Assembly: GCF_030812255.1 (NCBI RefSeq)
Contig: NZ_JAUSSH010000001.1
Location: forward strand, 62,001 to 126,000
DNA from: Paeniglutamicibacter psychrophenolicus
GTDB taxonomy: Bacteria; Actinomycetota; Actinomycetes; Actinomycetales; Micrococcaceae
DNA: 64,000 nucleotides
Direction of reading: 5' to 3'
The position numbers were made by a program, and so were the translations under genes. Below, in pieces: positions 18,397 through 28,400 of this stretch. Below the pieces are notes generated by a model. That model searched no databases. It saw nothing but the letters and a program-made list of their open reading frames with translations, and was not told where the DNA came from. Each line of letters begins with the position of its first letter. Positions within the stretch are counted from its first letter, which is position 1.

Positions 18397-18957
18397 CTAG
18401 CCCCTGAGCCCGTAGGTTTCGAGGAAGTGCTGGCGCTGGTCGTGGAACATGACCACGCCGAAGCGCTCATCGAGTTCGTCAAAGCGCCGGATGATGGCAG
18501 GGTCCCCGTGGCCCAGCGGGCTGCGGTCCCCGGCCTCGAGGATCCTGAAGTATTCGACCAGGTACTCGTCGAAGTTCTGGTTGAAGAACATGTCCGCGAA
18601 CCTGACAGGTTCGTCGGTGGCATTGAAGAAGGTGTGGACCAGCCCGGCCGGGCGCAGTTGCATGCCGCCGGCCGGGACCTCGTAGACGGTCCCGTCGACG
18701 TACACGCTCAGCGTCCCGGCCAGCACCAGCGAGAGCTCGTCGAGGGTGTGGTGCAGGTGGGGATCGGGGCCCAGCAGCTTCGGGCCCAGCGCCGTTTCGA
18801 CGCACGCGTACTGGTAGCCGGTCGCCTTGCCGGGCACCAGCACGCGGATCGCGACCCCGCGCGGACCGGGGTCCAGCGGCGGTTGCGGCGGCCACAGCCT
18901 CGGTTCGTTGGCCAGGACCTGGACGGCGGTTTCGGGGGTGATGCAGGTGGTGGTCAC
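18397..18957 (-). CDS. Cupin-domain protein, quercetinase-like size
   Basis: A 186-residue protein with one conserved cupin barrel (about 65-125). The first motif reads HLHHTLDELSLVLAGTLSVYV, with the HxH...E metal ligands intact, and the second is GGMQLRPAGLVHTFFN with the C-terminal His. The long tail (FDEYLVEYFRILEAGDRSP) resembles that of quercetin-dioxygenase-like cupins, so a small-molecule oxygenase or isomerase role is possible. GTG start behind AAGGGG. It lies 15 bases after the methyltransferase pseudogene in the same operon, divergent from the SARP regulator. It may still be intact and expressed although its neighbours are broken. Confidence 0.75.
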   Translation of the reverse strand: MTTTCITPETAVQVLANEPRLWPPQPPLDPGPRGVAIRVLVPGKATGYQYACVETALGPKLLGPDPHLHHTLDELSLVLAGTLSVYVDGTVYEVPAGGMQLRPAGLVHTFFNATDEPVRFADMFFNQNFDEYLVEYFRILEAGDRSPLGHGDPAIIRRFDELDERFGVVMFHDQRQHFLETYGLRG

Positions 18958-18972
18958 GGTGACGCACCCCTT

Positions 18973-20101
18973 TCACTGATCGGAGGGCCGGCGTTGGGCC
19001 GCCAGCACCAGGTTGAACGGCGTTTCCGCGACCTTCTCGACCGCGGTGAATCCGGCCTGTGCCAGGACCCCGCGCAGTGTTTGCTCCCCGGACATCGCAC
19101 CCAGCGCCAAACCGACGGGCTGGGACAGCGAGTTGGGCGTGCACAGGAAGGTGGAGGCGGCGTAGCCGAAGGCGGCGGCGGGGTTTTGAGCCAGGTTCTG
19201 CGCGAGCGAACCGGCGGAGTACGGCTCGATGAGCAGCAGCGTCCCGCCGTCGGCCAGCGCGTCCCGGGCATGGATGGCCGCCCCGAGCGGGTCGCCCAGG
19301 TCATGGAACGCATCAAAGAACGTGATCAGGTCGTATCCCGTGCCCGGGTAGCCTGCCGCGTCGGAGAGGGCGAAATCGACCCGTGCTGCGAGGCCGGCAG
19401 CATTCGCGCGTTCCCGCGCCAGCTGGATCGATGGTTCGTGGGCATCGAATCCGGTGATGCGCGCGTCGGGATACATCCCGGCCAGCAGCACCGAGGGATA
19501 GCCGCGACCGCAGCCGACATCGGCCACCGTGGCGCCGGTGCGCAGCGCCGCATCGAGCTCCGGAAGCAGGGCCAGCCAGCCTTCGAGTCCCGCGCGGTAG
19601 CGCGCCCCAGAAGCGTTCGGTGGCTTCGAACACCAGCGGATCATGGAGTGCCCAGTCCAGGCCGTGCCCGGAGCCGAAGGCCCCGGCCACCGCTTCGGTG
19701 TCCCGGAACAGGGTCGCCGCCATGGTGATGTCGCCGATCATCGAGGCCGGGGAGGCCCCGTCCACCAGCACCGCGGCGTGCGCCGGCGGCAGGGAGAAGC
19801 TCTGGGTTGGGGCCTCGTAGCGAAGGAAACCGGCGGTGGCCTGCTGGGCCAGCCATTCGCGCAGCAGGTGCTCGTCGAACCCGGTGGCGTCGGCCAGTTC
19901 CCCCGAGGTGGCCGGTGGTTTGCCGGCCATGGCCGCGTAGAGCCCCAGCCGGTCGCCGAGCACGACGGCGGCCAGGGATGCCGCACCGATCATGGCCCCG
20001 GCGAGCTGCCCGGCGAAGGCCTCGATGTCCTTTTCAACCGCCTGCCCGGCGGCATGCGCCGGTGCGTCCGGGGTGATGGTGTTTTCTGCGGGGCCGTTCA
20101 T
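18973..20101 (-). pseudogene. SAM-dependent methyltransferase, frameshifted
   Basis: Two overlapping frames together make one class I methyltransferase of about 375 residues. The first, from ATG 20101, gives a winged-helix/dimerisation region (AAVVLGDRLGLYAAMAGKP, GFDEHLLREWLAQQATAGFL) and runs to ERFWG near 19605. The second then continues RYRAGLEGWLALLPELD, SAM motif I VADVGCGRGYPSVLLAG, motif II (ITGFDAH) and motif IV (DLITFFDAFHDLGDP). The break is in GCGCGC at 19600-19605, where one more GC unit would restore FWGARYR. The start is clear (GGAGGAG upstream). Related enzymes methylate small secondary metabolites. A sequencing slip cannot be excluded. Confidence 0.8.
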
Positions 20102-20193
20102 GGCTCCTCCTTCGGGGTGGGCCGCCGGATTCTCCGGGGCAGGAACTCGGGGTTTCCGGCGAGCGGTAATGCGCGGCGGTATTCGTCTTCCAT
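20098..20193 (-). CDS. Small ORF translationally coupled to the methyltransferase
   Basis: A 31-codon frame beginning MEDEYRRALPLAGNPEF and ending PTPKEEP. Its TGA overlaps the methyltransferase ATG (ATGA), the arrangement used for translational coupling. The peptide is charged, with an acidic start, a Pro/Arg-rich second half (FLPRRIRRP) and a PKEEP end, and it has no Cys. GGGG lies just before its ATG. It could be a leader peptide, a small protein or a chance frame. A peptide-product precursor is possible given the methyltransferase, cupin and SARP regulator around it, but nothing in the peptide itself proves that. Confidence 0.35.
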   Translation of the reverse strand: MEDEYRRALPLAGNPEFLPRRIRRPTPKEEP

Positions 20194-20259
20194 GACCCCA
20201 GCCTGCGCGGTTGGCCTTTCACCGACCTTTCACTGGACTTCACGCGGTGAGTCAGGACA

Positions 20260-23200
20260 ATGGCAGGTATGGACGGGCCTGTCATTGGATTCGCGGTGCT
20301 TGGCCCCCTGCGGGCCACCGTGGACGGTGTCCCCGTCGTTTTGCCCGCGGGCCGTCGCCGGGCGGTGCTGGCGGTCCTGTTGCTGCACCGCGGGTACATG
20401 GTGGGAGCAGACGCACTCATCGATGCCGCGTGGGGCCGGGACCTGCCGGAGTCTCCGCCGGCAGCGCTTTACACCGTCATCTCGCGGCTGCGCGGGCTTC
20501 TGGGCCGACAATGCCTCGACGCGGTTCCCGGTGGCTACCGGCTGGACCTCCCGCCCGGCAGCACCGATGCCGAGTACTTTGAGGAACTGCGCACCAGGGC
20601 CGCACGCAGCCCCGCGGAGCCGGCGGCACGTTTGCTGGATGCCGCGCTGGGACTGTGGCGCGGAGCTGCCTACCAGGAGTACAACGACCGTGACTTCGCC
20701 CGGGCGGAAGCCGCCCGGCTCGATGGGCTGCGGCTGGATGCCTTCGAGGAGCGGGCTGCCATCGATCTGGAACTCGGGGCAGCGGACGCTGCGTCGGCGC
20801 GGCTGCTGCCCTTTGTCACGGAGAATCCCTTCCGGGAGCGGGCCGTGGGACTGCTGATGAGTGCGCTGTCCCGATCCGGGCGGACGCCGGAGGCACTGCA
20901 GGAGTACAGCGGGTACCGCAGGACCCTGGCCCGGGAACTCGGGCTGGATCCCTCCCCCTACCTCGAAGGCCTGCAACAACGCATCCTGGGGAACACCGGA
21001 ACCACGGGGCCCGTGCGCCCGGGGCGGCGAAACCTGCCGGCTTTCGGCGGGCCGCCTCCCACCAGCTTCGTGGGCCGGGAGCAGGAAACCGCCCGGCTGC
21101 TTGACATGGTTGCCACCCACCGTCTGGTGACGGTGACGGGGCCCGGGGGAGTGGGCAAGACCCGCCTGGTCACCGAGGCGTTGGGAGCCCTGGGGGACCG
21201 CACGGGACTCGCCCCCGTGCTGGTGGACCTGGCGGGCGTGGCCCGCCCGGCACCCGGAGGAACCGCCGCGGTGGGCACCGAGGTCTGCGCGGTGCTGGGC
21301 ATGGAACCGGGCACCGGGGACGACCCCCTGGAGGCGATCGCCGAGGCGCTGCGCGCGGCCCCCGGGCTGCTGGTGCTGGATAATTGCGAGCACGTGCGTG
21401 CCGAGGTCCGCGAGCTGGCAGGTACCTTGGCCCGCGCCTGCCCCGATTCCCCGCTGCTGGCCACCAGCAGGGCCAGGCTGGGCCTTGAGCACGAGGCGGT
21501 GCTGGTGCTGGACCCGCTGCCCGTCCCGGCTCTCGGCGCCCGAAGCACAGAGATCAACGCCTCCTCCGCGGTGCGCCTGTTCGTCGAGCGATCCGGCACC
21601 GACCCGCCCCGGGACGGCGCCGCGGACACCGTGGCCGCCCCGGGACGGCGCCGCGGACACCGTGGCCGCCCCGGGACGGCGCCGCGGACACCGTGGCCGC
21701 GCTGGTGCGGCGGCTGGACGGGCTGCCGCTGGCCATCGAGCAGGCCGCCGGCCGGGCGGCCGTGCTGGGGGCCGGACCGCTGCTCGAACGCCTGGAACGG
21801 GGCCTGGATTTGGTCTCCGGGAACGGGGGCGGGCGGCAGGAATCGCTGGCCCGCGTGCTGGACTTCTCCTGGGAACTGCTGGACCCGGCGACCCGGCAGC
21901 TGCTCGAATCCTTGTCGGTCTTCGGCGGAGAATTCGACCTGGACGCGGCCGAGGCGATGGCCCCGGGCCCGGGAACCCCCGCGGACCTGCGGCTGGCCGA
22001 ACTCGTGGAATGCTCGATGCTCGTACTCATCCGGGACCCGGCCGGCACCCGCTACCGCTTGCTGGAAACGGTGCGGGCGCATGCCGCCGCCAGGCTGGAG
22101 GCCGCGCACCGCACCGATGCCGCCCGGATCGCCCATGCCCGCTGGGCCGCAGCCCTGGCCGGCAGGTTCGCCGCCGCCTCCGTGTCCCGCGGCATGCGCG
22201 GCTTCGGCCTGCTGGACCGGGCCAAGGCGGAATTCGCCGCCGCGGTGCGCTTCGCGCTGGACACCGGCAGGTGCTCCCTGGCCGCGAGAATCACCGGGCA
22301 GCTGGCCCTGGTGCCGCATTGGATGCCGGGGCCGCGGCTGTGGCAGTTGTTCACCGAAGCGGGCCGCGCCCCCGGGCTGCGCGGGCAACGGGCCGAAGCG
22401 CTGGGCCTGGCCGCCGCCGCGATGGCTGCGGCCCAACAGGGGACGCCGGGCGAGGCACTGGAACTCGCCGCCCGGGCCCGGGAACTGGCCACCACGGTGC
22501 AACCGGCGTACCTGGCGGGCCTGACGTCGGGCATCGCCGCGCTGTATGCAGGCCGGCTGCCCGACGCCGCCGCGAACTTCGCCGGGGCGTTGGACATCGC
22601 GGGCCCCACACCAGGGAACCGCGCCGAGCTGCACGCCTCGCTGGCCCTGGTCCACTGCTACGCCGGGGACCTGGCCGCCGCACGGGCTTCGGTTGGGGCC
22701 GCCCGGTTGGCGGCCGAGGGGCCCGTCCACGGGGCCATCCGCGCCTTCGCCACCTACGCCAGCGGGGAGGTGTTGGCCGTGCGGGACCCGGCAACGGCCA
22801 CTGCGGTGTTCCGCGATGCGGCGCTGCAGGCGGACAGGATCGCGGCGCAACAGGTGGGGCTGGTGGCCAGGATCGCCTGGCTCGCTGCCCTGGCCACGAT
22901 CGGTGAGCACCGCAAGGCGCTGGACATGGCCGGGCCGCTGCTGGAGGGCCTGCTCCGGGAGGGGAACTGGCCGCAGCTCTGGACCACGGTGCGGACGCTG
23001 GCCGGGTCGTTCGCCGCCACGGGGCGCGACGCCCTTGCCGAATTCCTGCTGGCCGCGGCGGACGCCGCGACCTCCGCCACGACGCTGGCGGGCCCCGATG
23101 CCCTGCGCCAGACCGAATTGCGCGAACGCCTCCGCGGACGGTTGGGGGAGAGTCGCAGCGCACGGATCGCGGCGCTCGCCGGAGCGTTGCCCCGCACCGA

Positions 23201-23264
23201 CATCGTGCACCGGGCCTGGGCCGCCCTGCAGGACGGTGCCCCGGTGCTGGACCCCGGAGCCTGA
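20260..23264 (+). pseudogene. SARP/AfsR-type regulator broken by a tandem repeat
   Basis: The first frame, from 20260, has a winged-helix OmpR-like domain (VIGFAVLGPLRATVDG...), a BTAD domain (SPAEPAARLLDAALGLWRG; RTPEALQEYSGYRRTLAREL) and the start of an NB-ARC/AAA ATPase (TVTGPGGVGKTRLVTEAL). The correct frame resumes at about 21693 with ALVRRLDGLPLAIEQAAG and runs through a tetratricopeptide-like region to 23264. Between them lie three copies of a 31-bp unit. One copy alone would join the frames into about 980 residues. Three copies add 62 bases and send translation to a stop at 22524. The regulator should control the divergent methyltransferase-cupin genes. ATG 20269 is an alternative start. 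Confidence 0.85.
21607..21699. repeat. Three perfect copies of a 31-bp tandem repeat
   Basis: Units lie at 21607-21637, 21638-21668 and 21669-21699 and are identical. Each starts CCCCGGGACGGCGCCG and ends CACCGTGGCCG. Because 31 is not a multiple of 3, copy number decides the reading frame of the SARP gene: 1 or 4 copies keep it open, and 2 or 3 break it. Confidence 0.97.
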
Positions 23265-23297
23265 ACCACCTGCCGGACCGGGCCCGGCCTGCCGTCC

Positions 23298-23714
23298 CTA
23301 CACGCGCTCGCGCCCCGAGGCCGGAGCCCGCCGGGGCAGGGAGCGGCCGGAGAAGAACTCCGGACGGCGAGCCGCGGCCCCCACCAGGAACACCGCACCG
23401 AGGGCGATGATGCCCACGCCGAGCACGAAGACCAGCCCGACCCCGAAGATCTGGGAACCGGACCCGTAGGCCGGGTCCCAGAAATCGACGGCGGTCTGGA
23501 TGAAGACGGCCACCAGCGCGATCCCGCCCAGCAGCGGGGCCAGCAGCCGGAGGGCGAAGTCGCGCAGCGAGTCCAGGGCCGTGTGGCGGAAGTACCAGAC
23601 GCAGGCCAGGGCGGTGAGCCCCAGTTGGCCGGAGGCCAAGCCCTTGGAGCGGATGCGCCCGGTGCCGAAGGAGCGTGCGGGCGCCTGGGCGCGCCGGGCG
23701 GTGGACACGCTCAT
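23298..23714 (-). pseudogene. APC-family amino-acid/polyamine permease remnant, internally deleted
   Basis: Only 138 codons remain of what should be about 500. The end is a typical APC permease C-terminus: ALACVWYFRHTALDSLRDF, a helix (LLAPLLGGIALVAVFIQTA), DFWDPAYG, another helix and RRPEFFSGRSLP. The start (MSVSTARRAQAP... to RSKGLASGQLGLTAL) looks like a normal permease N-terminus. The two are joined directly at QLGLTALACVWYF, so the ten or so helices between them are missing. The ATG overlaps the agmatine deiminase stop (ATGA), which supports this as the original start. The remnant cannot form a transporter. It was presumably the agmatine or putrescine importer of the operon. Confidence 0.75.
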
Positions 23715-24741
23715 GGCCGGTCCCCGGCCACGGGTTCCTGCTGGGTGATGCAGTGGATGCCTCCGCCGCGGGCGTAGAGCTCGCGGGCATCCACGCCCAC
23801 GACCTTCCGCCCCGGGTAGGCCGCGGCCAGCACGGCAAGGGCGGCTTCGTCGTGCGGATCGTCGAAGGTGCAGGCCACCACGCCGCCGTTGATGACCAGG
23901 TGGTTGATGTAGCTGTAGTCCACGAAGCCCTCCGCGTCGCGCAGCACGGTCGGGGCGGGGACCTCGATGACGTTGAATTCGCGGCCCTTCGCGTCGGTGG
24001 CGCCGCGGAAGGTGGAGATCAGTTCCTGGCAGATCGCATAATCCGGGTGTTCCGGGTTTTGCTGGGAGTGGATGAGCACGGTGCCGGGGGAGGGGATCGT
24101 GGCGACGATGTCCACGTGTCCGCGGGTGCCGAACTCCTGGGAGTCGCGGGCCAGGCCGCGGGGAAGCCAGTGCACCTTGGTGGCCCCCAGGGTGCGGGCG
24201 AATTCCGCCTCGATTTCTTCCTTGGTGGTCCCGGGGTTGCGTCCCGGGTCCAGCTGCACCGATTCGGTGGCCAGCACGGTGCCCTCGCCGTCCACGTGGA
24301 TGGCGCCGCCCTCGTTGACCAGCGCGGTGGCGATGCGCGGAACCCCGGCCCATTCGGCCACCGCGGAGCCGATCAACGCGTCCTTGTCCCAGGCCGCCCA
24401 GTCCTGGGCGCCCCAGCCGTTGAACACCCAGTCGACGGCCGCCAGTTCGCCCGCGGCATTGGTGACGAAGGTGGGGCCGATGTCGCGCATTCAGGCGTCG
24501 TTGAGCTCGACGGTGCGGATCTCGATCCGCTCGTCGAGGTATCGCGCGGCGATCTGTGTGTCGGCGGGATCCACGACCATGGAGACCGGTGCGAACTCGG
24601 CCACCGCATGGGCTACGTTGGCCCAGGTCGAGCGGGCCGCGTGGGCTTCGGCCTCGGTGTCGCCAAGCGTGTAGCCCCCGTGGGGAAGGCCATCCACACG
24701 CGCTTCTGGGCCGAGGTCTCGGCGGGCATGGTCCAGTTCAC
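23711..24741 (-). pseudogene. aguA: Agmatine deiminase, frameshifted and interrupted by a stop
   Basis: Three pieces reconstruct one agmatine deiminase of about 343 residues (agmatine to N-carbamoylputrescine). The GTG start at 24741 behind AGGAG reads VNWTMPAETSAQKRVWMAFP. One missing G in a run (CCCCC at 24675-24679 on the plus strand) shifts the frame before GGYTLGDTEAEAHAARSTW. The next piece ends NDA, then TGA (24491-24493), then MRDIGPTF. Family members have NDAWMRDIGPTF, so TGG has become TGA. The catalytic Cys region near the end (GGGIHCITQQEP) and HVDIVATIP are still present. Two independent lesions make this a real pseudogene rather than one sequencing error. Confidence 0.88.
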
Positions 24742-24817
24742 GTCTGACTCCTGCAAGGTGCCGGGTGTGTGGGAGGCGATCGAGGCGGAAGGTCCCGCGT
24801 GGAGGTCGCCGCCACAT

Positions 24818-24838
24818 AAATGAATATCGTTCGTTTTA
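24818..24838 (-). promoter_or_regulatory. TetR operator candidate, aguA side
   Basis: On the minus strand this reads TAAAACGAA, five bases, TTCATT. It is the same motif, in opposite orientation, as the site at 24871-24891, and it sits just upstream of the agmatine deiminase start. Confidence 0.6.
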
Positions 24839-24870
24839 GTATGGTGGCTTGCGTCACGTGGCACAAGGGG

Positions 24871-24891
24871 TAAAACGAATGTAGTTCGTTA
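24871..24891 (+). promoter_or_regulatory. TetR operator candidate, tetR side
   Basis: TAAAACGAA, five bases, TTCGTT. The core AACGAATGTAGTTCGTT (24874-24890) is a perfect 6-5-6 palindrome, 46 bases before the TetR start. Paired copies facing both genes fit autoregulation plus control of the aguA operon. Confidence 0.65.
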
Positions 24892-24936
24892 GGCTTTGGG
24901 GAACAGGTCCCCGACCCCCGCTTTCAGGAGCCATCC

Positions 24937-25488
24937 ATGGCACGGCCCGGCGCCCCCAAGCTCTCCGCCTGCGCGATTGCCGCCGCCGCCCTGGAACTGG
25001 TTGACGCGCACGGCGGGTTCACCATCCCGGCCCTGGCCAGGGCCATGGGCGTGGGCCCGTCCTCGCTCTACAACCACGTCGCGTCGAAGTCCGACATCAT
25101 CGAATTGATGCGCGGGGAGGCGATGGGGGAGATCGGGCTGCCCGGGCCGGGCACCGACTGGGTGGACACGCTGCGGCGGATCGCGACCGGCTACCTGCGC
25201 TCCTACGCCCGGCACCCGAGGCTGATCCCGCTGCTGACCGCCCACACGGTGCGCGACGCGGCGACGCTGCAGGTCTGCGAACTGCTCGCCGACGCCCTGG
25301 CCGCGGGCGGGTTCGGCGCCGAGGCGTCACTGGCCGCGATCACGGTGCTGGACTCGTTCGTGCTCGGCTCGGCGCTCGAGGCGGGCCTGGGGTCCGGGGA
25401 CCGCGCGCAGCGGACCTTCGAGTACGGCCTGGAGATCCTGCTGGCGGGATTCGCCCTCCAGGCCGCCGCGAAGGCACCGGCGCCCTAG
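24937..25488 (+). CDS. TetR/AcrR-family repressor
   Basis: A 183-residue regulator with an N-terminal TetR helix-turn-helix (about residues 10-55: CAIAAAALELVDAHGGFTI, ALARAMGVGPSSLYNHVASK) and an all-helical ligand domain ending in a hydrophobic C-terminus. ATG 24937 has CAGGAG upstream. It is divergent from the agmatine deiminase/permease operon, and two matching palindromes lie between them. The likely ligand is therefore agmatine or a related polyamine (inference). The gene is intact even though its presumed targets are dead. Its last 4 bases overlap the end of the convergent SNF2 helicase gene. Confidence 0.85.
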   Translation: MARPGAPKLSACAIAAAALELVDAHGGFTIPALARAMGVGPSSLYNHVASKSDIIELMRGEAMGEIGLPGPGTDWVDTLRRIATGYLRSYARHPRLIPLLTAHTVRDAATLQVCELLADALAAGGFGAEASLAAITVLDSFVLGSALEAGLGSGDRAQRTFEYGLEILLAGFALQAAAKAPAP

Positions 25489-28400
25489 CGCAGCAGTTCG
25501 CGGATGTCGTCCGCGTTGAGCACCTTGCCGAAGCCCGCGCCCTCGTCCATCACCGAGGAGATCAGCTGGCGCTTGGAATCCTGCAGTGCCACCACCTTCT
25601 CCTCGATGGTGTCCTTGGCGACCATCCGGTAGACCATCACGTTGCGGGTCTGGCCGATGCGGTGCGCCCGGTCCACGGCCTGCGACTCCGCGGCCGGGTT
25701 CCACCAGGGATCCAGCAGGAAGCAGTAGTCCGCCTCGGTGAGGTTCAGCCCGAAGCCGCCGGCCTTCAGCGAAATCAGGAACACCGGCGCCTGGCCCGAC
25801 TTGAAGGAATCGATGACCTCGGCGCGCTTGCGCGTGGAGCCGTCCAGGTAGGCATAGGGCACCCCGGCGGCATCCAGCCGGTCAGCTGCCTTCTTCAGGA
25901 AGGAGGTGAACTGGGAGAAGATCAGTGCGCGGTGGCCCTCGGCCAGCACATCCTCGAGCTGCTCGAAGAGCACGTCCAGCTTGGCGCTGGGCACATCGGC
26001 ATAGTCGGTATCCACCAGCGAGGCATCCAGCGCCAGCATCCGCAGCAGGGTCAGCGACTGGAAGATCGTGAACCGGTTCTTGTCCATGTCATCGACCAGG
26101 CGCAGCACCTTCTGCCGCTCGCGGTGCAGGTGCGTGTCGTAGACCTTCCGGTGCGCCTCGCCCAGCTCCACGTGCAGCACCTGTTCCTGCTTCGGCGGCA
26201 GGTCGGTGACCACCGCGTCCTTGGTCCTGCGCAGCATGAACGGGCGGATCCGCCGGCGCAGGCGCACCAGCGGCTCGGGCAGGCCCTGGCGCTCGATGGG
26301 CCGCTGGTAGTTCTCCGCGAAGCGCACCGCGGAGGGGAAGAGCCCGGGGGAGACGATGGCGAAGATCGACCAGAGCTCCATGAGGTTGTTCTCCATGGGC
26401 GTGCCGGTGATCGCCAGCTTGAAGCGGGCGGGCATGTCACGGGCCACGTGGTGCGCCTTGGTCGCCTTGTTCTTCACGAACTGCGCCTCGTCCAGGATCA
26501 GCCCGGCCCAGTTGATGTCCGCGTACGCGTCGTCGTCCAGGCGCAGCAGCGTGTAGGAGGTGACCACCACGTCGTACTCCCGGGCCAGGGCCGCCAGCGA
26601 GGCGCTGGCGCGCGATTCGGTGTCGGTGACCGCCACGACCCGCAGGGAAGGGGCGAAGCGCGCGGCCTCGTCCTTCCAGTTGGACACCACCGAGGTCGGG
26701 GCGACCACCAGGAACGGGGCGCGGACCTTGGCCTGGGCGGTGATGCCCTCGAAGGCGTCGGGGTTGGCCCACACCTGGTGGGCGTGCAGCATCAGGGCCA
26801 GGGTCTGCACGGTCTTGCCCAGGCCCATGTCGTCGGCCAGCACCCCGCCCAGCCCGTTGCGCCACAGCGTGGCCAGCCAGCCGAAGCCCTCCACCTGGTA
26901 GGGGCGCAGCGTCGCGTTCAGGGTCTCGGGCAGGTCGGTGACGGCGGTGGTCTTCAAGTCCACCAGCGAGTTCAGCGCGCTGACCCATTGGTCCGGGCCC
27001 TCGATGTGCGTGGCCAGCGCGTCCAGTTCCTCCCACATGGCGTACTGGTACTGCGTCAGCGAGATGTCCGCTTCCTTGTCCTTCATGTCCCGCAGCCCGC
27101 TGGCCTCGGTGACCAGGGCGCGGAGCTTGGCGAAGAGCGGATCCTCCAGGGAGAAATAGGTGCGGTCCGGCATCAGCAGCTTGGTCTGGCCCTGGGCCAG
27201 GGCGCGCAGGATGTCGGCGTAGGGGATCTGGCGCCCGCCGATGGAGATCAGCAGGCCCAGGTCGAACCAGTCGCGGCGGTCCGATTCCACGGTGGTGATG
27301 ACCAGCTCCGGGGCCTCGGTGAGCTCGTGGAACACCGGGCGGGTGCCGGTTTCGTTGAGCACCAGGTCCTTGATCCCGGCCAGGGCCGGCAGCACGCGGC
27401 GCACGAAGTCGATGACCTCAAGTCCCGCCAGGTGCTTGGGGCCCAGCACCGTGGACTCGAAGGCCGGGTAGTGGTTCAGGATTTGAAGCACTTCGGATTC
27501 CAGCGCGGATTCCACCGCGGTGTCGCGGTCCGCCGCGTCCACTACCATGCCCTGGTAGTCGAAGACCCAGTCCACGTCGACGGTTTCGCCGGTGCCGTAG
27601 CGGATCCTGGCCACCAGCTTGGGCGGCAGCACCGCCGGCAGCGCCACGGAATCGTCGGGGCTGGTGACCCGCAGCTTGCGGGCCAGGCGCGGGTAGACGC
27701 GGGAGAAGAATTCCTCGGTCTCGGATTCCGGGACGTTGAGGGTTTCGGGGTGGTGCAGCATCGAGAGCTCGGTGTGGCTCAGCCCGCCGGGGACCTGGCC
27801 CAGGAAGATCTCGTTCTGGTCCTCGGTGGCGGCGTAGACGCCGTGGTTGCCGATGGATCCGGCCGGCGAATGCGCGTCGAGGATGAAGCGGTGCCCGCCC
27901 ATCGACAGCGACGGTGCCAGCGCCAGGCCGTCTTCGCCGGCCTGCGCGCCCAGGGCGACGTGGGCCGGGGAGGCGAGCAGGATCCGGGTGTTGGTGCGCA
28001 TGCCCACCAGCGCCACGCCCAGGGCCTTGGCCGTGGGCAGCAGTTCCCAGAGCAGCGCGGAGGCGTATTCGTCGAGATAGAGCCAGTCGTTGTCCTCGCC
28101 GAAGTAGAGCTCGCCCTTGGCCCGGTAGAGCGGCACGAACTGGCAGAACCAGCGGTACTGCTCGATGTCCAGGTTCAGCCCGAAGGTCTTGAAGCTGATG
28201 GTGTTCCAGCGCAGGTTCGACCGCGCCCAGCGGTCGGACCCGGCGCGCACCACCGGGCGCACGCCCAGCCGCCAGCGCCTCGAGGCGACCTTCAGCTGCC
28301 CCACCCCGGACCCGGGGGCCCATTGCTGGTGCGCCGAGAGCGTGGTGTCCTGCAGCTCGAACTGCAGGCCCATCTGCAGCACCGGGTGCTTGGAGTTGGC

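Noticed and set aside
18010-18957. Cupin genes as candidates for iolB
   Set aside because: At 122 and 186 residues with a single cupin barrel they are too short for IolB, and they sit 25 kb from the iol operon beside unrelated genes.
19595-19610. Programmed ribosomal frameshift in the methyltransferase
   Set aside because: There is no slippery heptamer or downstream pseudoknot that I can see, and the change corresponds to loss of one unit of a GC run.
21607-21699. CRISPR or other spacer array
   Set aside because: The 31-bp copies are directly adjacent with no spacers and lie inside a coding region.
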